Source of the DNA: Astropecten irregularis
Taxonomy: Eukaryota; Echinodermata; Asteroidea; Paxillosida; Astropectinidae
DNA length: 64,000 bases
Reading direction: 5' to 3'
Assembly: GCA_963971285.1 (NCBI GenBank)
Contig: OZ020248.1
Location: forward strand, 3,844,001 to 3,908,000
A model generated the notes under the pieces. It saw only the letters and a program-made list of their open reading frames with translations. It was not told the DNA's origin and ran no database searches. This document shows, piece by piece, positions 46,037 to 57,707 of the stretch. Every line of letters starts with the position of its first letter. The first letter of the stretch is position 1. Made by a program: the position numbers and the translations under genes.

Positions 46037-46384
46037 AGGTAGTATCATACTTTGGTAAAGTTGATAGAACAGCTGCGGTCTGTTCATAATTTGATTTGTT
46101 ATGTAATAAAAACAAATTTTGAGGTCAATTGATTATTGGAAACAACAGAAAATAGTGAAAAACCCTTGCAATTGTTAAGCGAAATATTGTGAGGTAATTG
46201 AGGTTTTGATTTCGGAGATCAAAACTGTTTTCAGTCTTTTGTTTGACTCATTTCTGGATGAATACAGGAGGAAATATTTCAACGGTATGTTTCTACCACC
46301 ACCATCTTCATACCTTGAAAGTTATATGTAAATCTGTGGACATTTCTGTTTTGGTTTCCTACCAAAGTATGATACTACCTTTAA
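46037..46384 (+). mobile_element. TTAA-type MITE, family A (GATAGAACAGCTGC subtype)
   Basis: AGGTAGTATCATACTTTGGT to CCAAAGTATGATACTACCTT then TTAA. The right terminal repeat is intact. Same left-half subtype as 16191-16552. Confidence 0.88.
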
Positions 46385-46582
46385 TGTCTAAAGGTAGAGG
46401 TAGCAGGCTTACTGTAAGCTGTTTATGTAAGGATTATGGAAGACAGGTTTAAAAGGAGAAATCCTGAAATTTGAATACAGAATCGATGTATATTCCTGCA
46501 GAGTTTGAATAATGACGCCTCTGTGGTTGAGGACGGAGTCATGCCCTACTCGGTACACATAGTGTCTCGATAAGCCTTTCAC
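46385..46582. other. Unassigned sequence
   Basis: Nothing recognised. Confidence 0.4.
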
Positions 46583-46920
46583 AAGTTCAAATTAAACAAT
46601 ATCTGGTACACTGAATTATTTCACTGTACGTTAACATTAAAACCTGAATTCTACAGACTAAAGACACTGTTGCTATATCACATGATTAGGGGCAAGCTTT
46701 TGCATAGTTACATAACAGACATCTTACACCAATGCACTGTTCATGATAAGAATGGCACAAAGGAACCAGTCCATTCCAGAGATGGGTATCGCTATGCAAA
46801 AACTTAATTGCCCCAAATCATGTGATATAGCAATAGTCTTTAGTCTAGGAAATTCAAACTGGGGTGTTTATGTGCAATGAAAGAAGTCTGTGTGCCAGAT
46901 ACTATTTAGATTTAACTCGC
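46583..46920. repeat. Family I long foldback, both arms
   Basis: The left arm (46583-46706) holds ATATCTGGTACACTG, CAGACTAAAGACACTGTTGC, TATATCACATGATTAGGGGC. The right arm (46795-46920) holds the same blocks inverted. The centre, with GGAACCAGTCCATTCCAGAG, is inverted relative to the copy at 33088-33325. Confidence 0.85.
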
Positions 46921-47095
46921 AAATGGCTTATTGACTTAAAAACGTCTTTTTGTAGAGCAAAATGGTAGACATTTACGAAGAGCAAGATGACAGGTGTGAA
47001 GTTTCGTGGCCCTATCCCTGCAGTATCCTGTAGTGCTATTGGCCTTTATGGCCAATGCTTGGTGCATTGTTTGGTCTTGACGTTGACACTGTCAT
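46921..47095. other. Unassigned sequence
   Basis: Nothing recognised. Confidence 0.4.
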
Positions 47096-47672
47096 GATGG
47101 AATGTGGAGGGTTTTGGCAGACTCCCAAATCTGAAGCTGGAGTTAAGTGGTTTTTTTTTGACAGACTGTGCCAACGTCTAGAATCCTGGGAAGCTGGGGA
47201 CATAGGAGGGAATGACCTTTCTACTCTCAATGAAGGTTCCTGGCAGACTCCCAAACCTTCAAGGAGGAGTGCAATGGAGGGTCTAGCCTCCTTCCTTCTT
47301 CAGGGAAGGTTACTAGCAGACTCTGTCAAATTCTGAAACCTTGTGCATTGTAGGAAATGACTCCCCTACTATAAGTGTTTTGGAAGGAATTACCCTCCTA
47401 CTCTCAGTGAAAGTTACTGGTAGAGCTATGTCAAACTCTCAAATCTTCAAGGAGGAGTGCATTGGAGGGACTATAGCCTTCTTCCTTCTTCGGTGAAGGT
47501 TACTAGCAGACTCTGCCAAATTCTGAAACCTTCTACCAAAGTGCATCGTAGAAAATGACCTCCCTACTCCCAATGAAGGTTACTTGTAGAGCTTTGTCAA
47601 ACTCTCAAACCTCAAGCTGGAGTGCATTGGAGGGAATGACGCTCATACTCCCAGTGAAGGTACTGGCAGACT
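47096..47672. repeat. Degenerate minisatellite, about 70-150 bp units
   Basis: Recurring phrases: GGCAGACTCCCAAA or AGCAGACTCTGCCAAATTCT, CAAGGAGGAGTGCATTGGAGGG, CCTACTCTCAATGAAGGTT. At least six phrase copies, each 10 to 20 percent diverged, with alternation suggesting a two-part higher-order unit of about 150 bp. Confidence 0.8.
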
Positions 47673-47755
47673 GAGTGGCAGAGTTAGTTGGTCGTAGAAT
47701 GTACTGCAGTTGATCTGAAGAATAACGATTATGAATCCCATGGGAAAAATTGAAT
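47673..47755 (+). mobile_element. tRNA-like SINE head, decayed
   Basis: GAGTGGCAGAGTTAGTTGGT then TATGAATCCCATGG. The placement of A-box and B-box-like words resembles family S2 at 39535. Confidence 0.45.
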
Positions 47756-48109
47756 ACATGTAGTTGGAAGGACATGCCTGTAGTACCATAACACATTGCT
47801 CTTATCATGACTAGCAGGTCTAGGAGTGCCTTGCCTACCATTTCACTCAAGGAAGTTAAGCTGTCTTTCACCAACATACCGGGTACAAAGTTCCATGGAT
47901 CTAAAATTCCGATGTTACCTTTGATGGTATGTGACACTCTGGGTGCGATCTTCCCTAGTTGGTAGGAAATCTTCAAGCTACTCTGGAGATTCTGAATGGT
48001 TTCATCAACTAGAACGTTGCCTTCCAACAGGCTGGTGATGACTGATGACTCATTTTCATAACAACCAGTAGACAAATTGTAGACTCTTGGAGGGTCTGGT
48101 TAAGAGGAT
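47700..48109 (-). CDS. Uncertain open region, unknown product
   Basis: A minus-strand frame is open from just after a TAA at about 48107-48109 down to the minisatellite. No ATG opens it (its first candidate is TTG), so it would have to be an internal exon; TTAACCAG at the upstream edge could be an acceptor. The middle peptide (VITSLLEGNVLVDETIQN, then GKIAPRVSHTIKGNIGILD, then SLTSLSEMVGKALLDLL) looks protein-like, with amphipathic spacing, but I do not recognise it. Below about 47760 the frame crosses the SINE head and is not meaningful. It may be a piece of a decayed transposon or a lineage-specific exon. Confidence 0.22.
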
Positions 48110-49689
48110 TTTCGACAGGAATGTTGCATTTGAATGAGCCAGGTACAGACAGATGACCACTGGCGATGTTCAAGTCATTTTGCACAAATCAGACATTCTC
48201 GGATGAACTCCCGTTAAGAGGATTCTCATGAGGTATTCAAGCATGACTGAATTCAATTGGAGGAACGAGCTCTGATCCAATGGCAGCCAGTGTTTCATAG
48301 CACGAAGGAGTTCCATGCTTTGTATCCGTTGCGTGATTGGTCAGACAAACCATGTGGTCCTTCCAAACCCCAGAGCGATGCTAGACAATATCGTTTTGCT
48401 CTAGAACAAAAAAATAAAATCATAAAACGGAATCAAAATAAATGAATATCGAAGACGCTTAAACAATTTTCGTAGGCGTATGATTCTCACAAAAATATCA
48501 GAATTTTATGGAAATCATTGTAAAGTAGACAATGAATAGATCATTTGAAGGATATAAAGTTGAAATTAAAATAATTTTTGTGGAGATTCATTACGTCAAA
48601 TTCAGTGTAAAGACGTTTCACTGATAAGCTATCTAGTGAAACGTCACTAAATAGTGAGTACCATATTCCATATTTACACTGGTTTTGACATAATGAATCT
48701 TCAAAAAATATCTGTGTCAATCTACAATACCAGATGAATCTGTTCAAAGAAAATAATACGTAAGAATGAAATATCTTGTTTTTCAAGAAAATGAGCATCA
48801 CTTGAGAATTGCTTGCCATTTCAGTGATGCAATTGGTCATTGTGGTCGGACAAAATGCTGGTTTTTGTTTGGAAAGAAACACGCCATTTGACTGCTTGAG
48901 CTGATTATCTAGAGGATTCCACAAGGGAATTCGCTGCTTCGGGTACAAATCCCAGATAATACTGCGTATAGAACTGAAAGTCTTTCAAACCATTCTGGAG
49001 TTGTTTTTTCTTCTTGCAAATGAGATGTCTTGCTTACAGCAAAAAAAACACACACATGGCATTGTATGTTTATAGAAAACAGCCAATGGTGATTGGGGGG
49101 GGGGGGGGCGTTGTGCGTGAAGGGGGGGGGGGTGTCTTTCAGTCATGGACGGGACAGTAAATTGGCAGATTTACACAAATGAACACCTGATTTTTTTTCC
49201 CAGGGACTGGATCCAGGTAAAGTCTTAGTTTAAGCCATGGTAGGATCAAATCTGGATATATCTTGAATGCCGGCAAAAACAACCCAAAAATCCGAAAGAC
49301 TTAAATCTTCCTTGAAGAGGTCAGTTCAATTCATTTGCTTCCCAAAAAAACATCTGCAAGGATTTACAAGAATTGTGGATGGCATATCCCTCCGCAACAA
49401 AAATAATAACAATGTTTTCAGGCGAAAACACATACAAGGCAAACAAAATGAAAAAAAAATACAAAGGGATCTGGAGCCTATAGGCAAGACAACAACAGGC
49501 GGACAACAACAAGGCATGAATATGTATGAGGCTGGGGGAATAATTATTAAAATACCGAAATGCTCTCTTCCCAGAAAACATTATGACCAATGATAATTAT
49601 ATACTTTATCTTGACGGTTACGATTCATCTTATTTGCAATTTCTTCCTTTTTTTTCTTATTCTTAATTTTTTGAGGTCCAAAATGTGTT
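48110..49689. other. Unassigned sequence with G-runs
   Basis: G-runs lie at 49096-49110 and 49122-49132. A minus frame at 48541-48948 has no ATG-led support or domain. Plus and minus frames at 49267-49593 are shadows of each other. Confidence 0.45.
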
Positions 49690-49770
49690 TGTTGATTTAC
49701 TTATATATTTATTTATTTATCTATTTATTTATTTATTTATTTATCTATTTATTTATCTACTTATTTAATA
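49690..49770. repeat. (ATTT)n microsatellite
   Basis: ATTT units with occasional ATCT. The hydrophobic frame across it is repeat-derived. Confidence 0.92.
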
Positions 49771-49801
49771 ACCAAAATGTGGGTGTGTCAAGAGCCGACT
49801 G

Positions 49802-50176
49802 TTAAAGGGATGGTACAGAATTGGTAACACAAAATACACTTCATGATCACCGATTCACATAAAACTTAAACAGTATAATGGTGATGATAGGAGAAAACAT
49901 CCCATGAAATGTTTTTGTCTGAAATGCCATTTTCGTTGAGAAATAAATGAAAATATTTTCCGATTGGAATAAATCGCTTCGAAGCGTTTTATTCATTCGT
50001 TGAGGTGTGTACAGTTCTCTGTACACGGGTTTTTACTATTTTCTCGTGACCCAGATGGCTGATTGACCTCAAACTTCTACAGGTTTGTCAGTTAAGGTAT
50101 ATGATGGATCACATAATGTGCTTTCACTGTCAGCAACGGTTTTGTCACAAAAACCAGTTCTGTACCATCCCTTTAA
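49802..50176 (+). mobile_element. Family C MITE, full length
   Basis: TTAAAGGGATGGTACAGAAT at the left and AGTTCTGTACCATCCCTTTAA at the right, terminal inverted repeats of about 20 bp. An internal perfect CGCTTCGAAGCG palindrome lies at 49975-49986. Reference copy for the family. Confidence 0.93.
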
Positions 50177-51264
50177 TTATCATAATTTTCCCTCGGCTTG
50201 CAGGTGCCTTGATGCAGTTCATGTCCGTTAATACAACACATTTTGAGAGGGCGGAAAAAAAATAAAGATTCAGATGAAAGCTTTGCTCTGCTTAGCCTGC
50301 CACCTAGGCCTCGGGCATCTTCTTTTATAAAGAAAAGAGAGATTGCAAATTTATGGCAGAACTGGGTATTAACCGCAAAAGAAGCCCGCTGCGCAAACAA
50401 CCAGGCAACCTCCCTGTCCCAATTGACCTGATAAACAGGCAGAGAACAGTTTCCCAAAATGCGAAATTCTGTATCCGTGTCATCCTCCGCACTACATGTT
50501 TGCCTACTTAAAGATGCTGCGGAGCTTGTAAGAGACAGAATCTTCGGGGAGGGTCACTGGGGCTATAGGGAGCGGAATCTCGCAAAGTAATTGTTGCACA
50601 GCGTGACTCCTCGTACTCCGTATTAGAGGAGCGTGCCATTAGACGCCAATGAAGGGTGACCATAGACGGTCACTCAGCAATTCAGCCGGGGATGACCATC
50701 ATTTGCATCGTCGGTCATCTCCAGTCAAGTAATCCCTAGTTCTCATGTCATCTTTGCGGTCAACAACAAGAAAATTCTGCACTAATTCCCAGACTGCATC
50801 ATCACAATGCAAATTTCCAGGCTTTATGCCATTTTCCCTTTTTTTTGAGGGAGGGGGAGGGGCATTCCCTCAGGAATGAAACAAGAGCGCGCTCGTCACA
50901 CTTTTGCATTTTTATTACCGATCATTGAAATGAAGCAAGCAGTTTGCAGTAGCTAATTCGTATTCCCAGAATCATACGATTATACACACAGTGAGCTTCG
51001 ACATGTTTTTTTTTTTTTTGGTTTTCCCAAGTTGTGTGCCCAGTGCAGTCTGCAGATTACAGGTTTCTTCTATGAAGCGAGCTTTAGGCAAAATCCGCAT
51101 GGGAATCCATCCACTGCATATTAAAGCTGGGGATAAGCTAGGGATCACTCCCAAGAAAAGCTGGACATGTTTGTAAGAGGAGATATTTCAGAGATTTATC
51201 GGTAAAACAAAAAGCAAGACAAGACTACAACATTGTCTGTAAATGGTCATCTGAGCAAATTTGT
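50177..51264. other. Unassigned intergenic sequence
   Basis: No gene supported; the frames present are under 95 codons and mirrored on both strands. Confidence 0.5.
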
Positions 51265-51590
51265 GGGGTGCTGTGGTCTAGTGGTCTGGCATGTCAAACT
51301 TAAGGTCTTGTGCGTAATCTACATATTGTGGGTTCAAATCCAGCCATGGGCCAATGGTGCCTGCATCCTTGGGCAAGACACTTTGTCAAATATTGCTCTT
51401 CTTCACCCAGGTGTAAATGGATACCTGTGATGGTAGAGATGGCTTTGTGGTTTGATTAGCCTCTGTGCACCTTATGGTATCCATGGTGCTGTATACTCCT
51501 CAGGGAGTTGTGATGGTTTCAGAATTGTAAATTATGGCCCGATGACCAGAGATAATATTCATTTTGTAATGTGCAGTACAGTATATTCAT
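51265..51590 (+). mobile_element. tRNA-derived SINE, family S1, near full length
   Basis: The head GGGTGCTGTGGTCTAGTGGT is an A-box-like tRNA 5' region, and GTGGGTTCAAATCCAGCC is the B box. The spacing suggests a class II (long variable arm) tRNA ancestor such as Leu or Ser. The body CATCCTTGGGCAAGACACTT, TGGTAGAGATGGCTTTGTGG and TACTCCTCAGGGAGTTG matches 62089-63055. Confidence 0.85.
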
Positions 51591-51769
51591 ATAGTAGCTG
51601 CACAACACAAAATGTCCATGCTCACAATTGCGTGCGCGTGCGTTGTTGACATGAAGACCGATTCTCAAAAGTCTCCCATTACAATCTCGCATTATGAGGT
51701 ATTAGGGAGACACATTAGTGTCTAAAAGTGGACATTAGGGAGACACCGGGACTAAGGGAAACTTTTCGA
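51591..51769. other. Sequence with AGGGAGACAC words
   Basis: ATTAGGGAGACACATTAGTG, ATTAGGGAGACACCGGGAC and an inverted GTCTCCCTTA near 51771 suggest an extension of family H. Confidence 0.45.
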
Positions 51770-51910
51770 TGTCTCCCTTAGGTACCAGCTACCTTTTAAA
51801 GACATATTTTTATTGTCCATGTTTTAATAGAAGACAGAGAATTCTCTCAATATGAACATATGTCAATTTCAAGTTCATTGGTTTGGAGGATGTTTAGAAA
51901 CACGACCCTA
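51770..51910 (+). repeat. Dispersed repeat, family H
   Basis: ACCTTTTAAAGACATATTTT, TAGAAGACAGAGAATTCTCT and TCAAGTTCATTGGTTTGGAG match 20259-20405 in order. Confidence 0.65.
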
Positions 51911-52640
51911 TGGGAATGTCTTCCTAAGGTCCCATCCTCGGTTGTTATTATTATCATAAATTGAAATAATTATCTACCCTTGGACTTGGACACAAATGGC
52001 TCGTCATTGAAAATTATCCAGCCCTGTCAACAGATCTACAGAGTTGACGACGGCTGGACATGAAGAGGGGTAATCATCATCGGTCATCAGCATGGCTGTT
52101 TACATATTGACCAGTCCACCCACAGATGACCGACTGAAACTAATGATTACTGGGCATCAGGTTACCACATAAAACCCTGACCATGCACACAGCTATAAAA
52201 AAATCACGTGTATACATTTCTATCATTCATTTTTTTGTGGGGCAGAAGTGATGAAAGACAGCTTTCAAAACAAACAAAAAAACCGTCAAAATCAAGCACA
52301 TCGGGGTCATTGTCACTGTTGACTTTCTGGTAATGTACAGTTTTCCAATCTTGGAAGGAGTTGTAGGTGGGGGTGGGGGTCGTATATATATTCCCGGGTT
52401 TAATCAGGGCACTTCTTAATAACGAGGGACGAGAAGCATTGACCGCAAAATGTAACGAGCGACGGTCATTTTTTGACATGGATTTTCTGGATCAATCATC
52501 AGCCGCGAGGCCAGTGGATGGATGGGTTGCAATCGGGCAAATATTAACGGGCTGCAGTCATCGGGACAAGCACATCATGCAACATCTCAAGATGTGAACT
52601 AGCCACCTAGGTCATGTACAAATCACAAAGGTTGATCCTT
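51911..52640. other. Unassigned intergenic sequence
   Basis: No gene supported. Confidence 0.5.
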
Positions 52641-52724
52641 TAAAGGTACTATCATACTTTGGTACATGTGTAGCTTACCAAAACAAAAATCTTCACAGAT
52701 TTGCATAATTATAACAAACAGGGT
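52641..52724 (-). mobile_element. Family A end fragment
   Basis: TTTAAAGGTACTATCATACT, CAAAAATCTTCACAGATTTG and CAAACAGGGT. The first 80 bases of an inverted copy, cut by the next element. Confidence 0.75.
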
Positions 52725-53085
52725 TTTAAAGGTTGTGTCATACTTTGGTAAGAAACCCAAACAGAAATGTTCACAGATTTACGTATAACTTACAGGGTAT
52801 GAAAAGGGTGGTGGTAGAAACATACCGTTAAATTTTTTTCTTTTGAAATAGTGTATTTATCTAGAAATTAGTAAAACAACGACCGAAAATCTTTTTGATC
52901 TTTTAAAAGATAAAAAAAGAGAGAAAAGACTTAAGAAATACTGTGGCTGTCTTTCACTGTTTTCTCAAAAAGTGGGCACCGTATTGGACTGGAAATTTCA
53001 CAGATGACTGTTGCTGTATCTGTCTTGATATTTTTGCTCAAGAATCTGCATTTCTTTGGCAAAACCCAAAGTGTGAAGTTATCTC
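52725..53085 (-). mobile_element. Family A MITE (inverted) with empty TTAA site
   Basis: TTTAAAGGTTGTGTCATACT to CCCAAAGTGTGAAGTTATCT. At 52925-52940 it reads AAAGACTTAAGAAATACT, the undisturbed version of the site that carries family C at 41909-42294. Confidence 0.88.
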
Positions 53086-53453
53086 TAAAGGTAATATCAT
53101 ACTTTAATTTTTATTAAAGAAATACAGATTTCAGGGCAAAAATATCAAAAAAGATACAGTAGCAGTCTTCTGTGAAAATTTCAGTCCCATACGTTGCCCA
53201 CTTTTTGAGAAAACAGTGAAAACGGCCACCGTATTTCTTAAGTCTTTTCTCTTTTATTTGTGATCTTTTAAAAGATCAAAAAGATTTCCGGTCGTTGTTT
53301 TACTTAAATTTCTGGATAAATACACCATATCAGGTGGAACAATTTTAATGGTATCTTTCTACTATCATCATCTTTATACCCTGTAAGTTATACGTAAATC
53401 TGTGAACATTTCTGTTTTGATTTCTTACCAAAGTATGATACTATACCTTTAAA
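53086..53453 (+). mobile_element. Family A MITE
   Basis: AAAGGTAATATCATACTTTA to ACCAAAGTATGATACTATACC then TTTAA. Full interior with the GATCTTTTAAAAGATC hairpin. It adjoins the previous copy head to tail. Confidence 0.88.
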
Positions 53454-53930
53454 ACTGAACAAATAATCTAAAACCACTCTTGGTGCTTTCCAGCAAAAAA
53501 AAACCAGCAAGGAGAGAAACCAATCTTAGTGATGCAAAAACCATCACACGCCTCTTGTCATTGCCACGATGCAAGGACAACCATTGCTTCACTACACAAT
53601 TCCTTGTTGAGTACAAACCCGACTCCCAACAGATCACATCTCAAATATTCTGCAGCTTTTCGTTTTCAATCTTGGTGGAAACTTAAGTTCCTGAGTAGAT
53701 TGCATATCTCAGAAGAAGAAAAACCCAAAGTACGTGCATTTTTTATTCAAGAAGAATGTCCTGGTTGGTATCTGCAATGACAATCTTATGGCAATATTCG
53801 CTTTAAATCCCTTGAATAATCCAGGATTTTCTTTGCTATAAGAGTTGAAACCTCAAGACGCAAGAATTTTGTTTTTGGTTTTTATTTTGGGGTGTTTTTT
53901 TTACCGGAATACATTCCTTAATTTTCCTTT
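53454..53930. other. Unassigned sequence
   Basis: The overlapping plus frames 53480-53686 and 53529-53780 lack recognised domains. Confidence 0.45.
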
Positions 53931-54097
53931 TTTTTTTCTTTTTTAAAAATTAACTTAATTAATTAATTTTTTCTTTTCTTTCTGTCTTTATTATTATTAT
54001 TATTATTATTATTTTTTTTTTTTTTTTGGGGGGGGGGATCTTTTGTGAGATCAGAGATATCATATGCATGTTCTTGTGGGGGGGGGGGGGGTTAAAA
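53931..54097. repeat. T, ATT and G low-complexity tract
   Basis: (ATT)n at about 53985-54013, poly-T to 54028, then G-runs at 54029-54037 and 54077-54090. Confidence 0.85.
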
Positions 54098-54560
54098 AGG
54101 TAGAGTAAAGGATTGGTAACATACCCAAACAGAAATGTTCACAGATTTACGTAAAACTTTCAGGGTATGAAGATGGTGCCGGTAGAAACATACCGTTAAA
54201 ATATTTCCACCTGAAATGCTATATTTATCCAGAAATTAGTAAAAACAAAGACCAAAAATCATTTTGATCTCTGGGTAAGATCCAGTAGTGTAGACACGTC
54301 CTCAGACCTGGGGGGGTTGATCGTGTAGCTGGGTCGTTCTTCCATATACGTTTGTGCACAAAAACATTTTTTATATATATAAAAAGTGAAAACCTGGGGG
54401 GGGGGGGTTGCAACCCCCCCTAGCCCCCCCGGGATCTACGCCCATGGTAAGATCAATACTCCTGTGAATAGATTGAAAATATTGTTAATGCTTTCACTGT
54501 TTTCTACAGTGTCTAATGTAGATACGAGCTGAAAATTGCACAGGTTTGTTTTTATTCCAT
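54098..54560 (-). mobile_element. Family B MITE interrupted by a 163-bp insertion
   Basis: The left part GGTAGAGTAAAGGATTGG to TCTCTGGGTAAGATC is the inverted family B. After the insertion it resumes GGTAAGATCAATACTCC and fades out by about 54560. Confidence 0.8.
54283..54445. mobile_element. 163-bp insertion with 9-bp target duplication
   Basis: GGTAAGATC is present on both sides (54274-54282 and 54446-54454). The insert begins CAGTAGTGTAGACACG and ends GGGATCTACGCCCATG; the ends form an imperfect inverted repeat (GTAGA/TCTAC). It contains long G and C runs that could pair. A 9-bp duplication would suit a Mutator-type element; class is inference. Confidence 0.8.
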
Positions 54561-54893
54561 GACAAATCAAATTATGAACAGTAAGGGAAAATGATACGAC
54601 GTTTAGCATTTTACGGAAAAGACTTGTAAAATACAAATGAAACGAAACTTCATCATTGTCATCTTGGGTCTGAACCGCAATATCAAGACTGTCTATGACA
54701 CTACATGGAGGCTATTACAAAAATTGCTCTGCTCCAATAACCTATTTCGTTACTATGCAAATTTTGGCGGGAAAAAGGTATACGCATTCATCATACTGTT
54801 GCTCATTGACGGCTGAAATATGTGATGCCAATTTGGGAGGAGGGCGGGAATAGAAGGTGGGTGGATGTTGGACAGACAGCCAGCACGGCTAGA
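54561..54893. other. Unassigned sequence
   Basis: Nothing recognised. Confidence 0.45.
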
Positions 54894-55244
54894 TTAAAGG
54901 TAATATCATACTTTGCTTTTTATCAAAGAAATACAGATTCATGGGCAAAAATATCAAGACAGATACAGTAACAGTCATCTGTGAAAATTTCAGTCCCATA
55001 TACGGTGCCCACTTTTTGAGAAAACAGTGAAAAACGGCCACAGTATTTCTTAAGTCTTTTTTTTTTTTGGGATCTTTTTAAAGATCAAAAAGATTTTCGG
55101 TCGTTGTTGATAAATACACCATTTCAGGCGGAAAAATGTTAATGGTATGTTTCTACCACCACCATCTCCATACCCTGTAAGTTATACGTAAATCTGTGAA
55201 CATTTCTGTTTTGGTTTCTTACCAAAGTACGATTCTACCTTTAA
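54894..55244 (+). mobile_element. Family A MITE, full length
   Basis: TTAAAGGTAATATCATACTT to ACCAAAGTACGATTCTACCT then TTAA. Both TTAA sites are intact. Confidence 0.9.
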
Positions 55245-55547
55245 GAAGATTTATTATGAAAATGTCTGACGATTCTGAGAACTGCACCGAGGGTCGTGTT
55301 AATTGTCAGACTAGACGGTTCAATCTCCGTATACCAATCAATGACAATTTCATTTTGATGGTAGACAGGAAAGGACGGATGTATCATGGGATAAGAAATT
55401 TGTTTTTATTAATTTCATTATCAAGCTATAGGCGGAATAAGAATCTCCAATAGTACAATCCTACTGCAAGTGTTTCCCATATTTTATAAAATCAGAAGAT
55501 TGCTACAAGATCAGGTATGTGAATGACCACCAAAAAAGAAAAGTGAA
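55245..55547. other. Unassigned sequence
   Basis: The plus frame running out of the family A element to 55453 is not a supported gene. Confidence 0.45.
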
Positions 55548-55642
55548 GGTGAACAAAGAAAATGTACTGTAGCGGGTTTCGAACTTGCAATAACCCCCAG
55601 AATACCATACTTGCATTCTACCAACTAAACTATCCAGCCCTA
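55548..55642 (-). mobile_element. tRNA-derived SINE, family S2
   Basis: On minus: GGGCTGGATAGTTTAGTTGG, then GCAAGTTCGAAACCCGC, then TTTCTTTGTTCACC. The order is as in 39535-39713 but without the unique middle. A second B-box-like GGGATTCGAACTTCC (plus) at 55742-55756 suggests another fragment. Confidence 0.75.
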
Positions 55643-57707
55643 TGTTGGCGGTGTCCCAAAAAAATTGGTATCTTTTGCCTAAATTGCTAATAGGTGAACT
55701 ATTGTCATTTGAAGTTGACCACAAAATTCAATTAATAAAATGGGATTCGAACTTCCAACCTCTGGAATACCACATTTTTTAATACCACACAGGGCTTAAT
55801 TCACCTTTAAAATGTTTCAAATTTATCTCCTCAATTTTCCTGAAGATTTAATTTATCTGCTGTTGTAGCCATGTACAGTTGTCCGGAGGGACACATTTAC
55901 CCAGTTGTGGCCATGTACATGTACAGTTGTCCGGGGGGACACTTTAGCCGGGGTAATTCTCTCCCCGAACACATTTAAAGGGGGGACAGATTAAACCTTT
56001 ACACCAGCAGTATGGACCGAACACACATCCCAGCAACTGAAATTAATCTTTGCACACACGTGCCAGACTCAAACGGCCATGAGAATTTGTCACTCCTATG
56101 CAAACACGCTCTCATTTTCCAGGTAAAATTCACTTTGCTTAATATAAATGGAAAAACGCTCGTTTATACTGGGTCCAGGGGGATCATTCCAGCCAAAATT
56201 GGTTTCTTAGTCTGTTTATAGGGCACTTAGTCAATTTCTCTGAAATGAGCCTTTCATTTTTCCTGCATGCCATTACCACCGATGAATCAATCATATAGGA
56301 ACGTGCTGCGGATGTAATGTTCATTGTGTCATATTATCTCTTGTATGTGTCAAGGACCTTACTCTAGCACGAACAGCCCTGTTAATTATTAAACAAATCA
56401 TTAAACACTTCCTGGAACATAATAAGGACTTTTTTCTCTCTACGCGAGCATAACGAGAAAGCCATGTTTACCTTCATGAGCGGATGGAACGTGTGTATAC
56501 GTGTTTGTAATATAGATAAAATGTTGAGTGACTAATAATTGGCTGTCATTTCTTTTTAAGAAGCTTTTCTGAGAAATTAGTCATTAACTATACAGACTAA
56601 AAATAATGTTCTACTTCTTACCTCTGGTACAAGTTGATTATTTGATTTTATATATGTACAATATTAAACAGCCAAGCCCCACGAAAAAACAAAACAAACA
56701 AACAAACAAACACCCCAACAAAACAAAAATAAGAGGAATCTCAAACAGTTTCTACATAAATCCATAATTACATGAACTACATCAAAAGCCTTAGTCTTAG
56801 CCTTAAGCCGTGTCGCACAACTCCGCCCGGGGCAGTTTTACAGCCAATCACTTCCAGGCGATCTCCAAGAAGAAATAACATTCAATGTTCACATTTTTAA
56901 ATACAATTTTATTGCAAAAGTTTTTAGCGAAACTGCCAGAGCAGTGACTTTTGTACTAACCAATTTTTTTTCTTTTTGTATGCCGTGTAGTTGATTGCCT
57001 ACAAGTTGCCTATGAAAACAAATACCAAATGATATGGCCTACAGAATTTTGAGATCCCCCCCCCAAAAAAAAAAAATGTTATCAAAATTTCAAATAAAAT
57101 GTGATATGGCTTACAGAACTTTCAGACCCTCTCAAAAAAACAAAAATAAAAAACAAATTTAAAATTTAAAACAAAATAAAATGCTTGAATAGTAACAACA
57201 GGAAACACAGCTCATTCAGCCAAATATCCACCATAGAAAAAAACTACTTCAAATAGATAAACTGATATTTTAGGAATCTTAACATCATAAAAGTAGACTG
57301 CCCAAATTTCCGTAATTACCGTCAGCGGACTATAAATACAACAAGTCAATTTGAAACTTCCACCACTTCAATCGAATCTTTAATGGATTTCTTGGAGTGA
57401 AATATCTGATTGAAATGTCATCCATATATGGCATTCTCTCAAGATATCAAGGTACTTGATCAAGGCATCTTTTTTTTCAGCCCAAAGAAATACTAAAAAA
57501 AACTGAGTGGCAAACACAGTCCTTTAAGTAATTCACCGGAAATTGATGAAAATTGTTAATCATAGACAACAATATTGAATGCAATTGCAAAACCTCTGTG
57601 TAGCTTCTCTACAGGCAATCTACATGGGCATTTTCTATTACATGTGCCTTCTCTACAATCTACATACGCCTTTTCTAAAAAAAAAAAAACAGGCAAGTAA
57701 GTAAGCA
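55643..57707. other. Unassigned sequence with a short duplication
   Basis: An imperfect duplication of a CCATGTACAGTTGTCCGG block followed by GGGACAC occurs at 55869-55942. The rest is AT-rich, with A-runs near 57066-57078. No gene supported. Confidence 0.5.
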
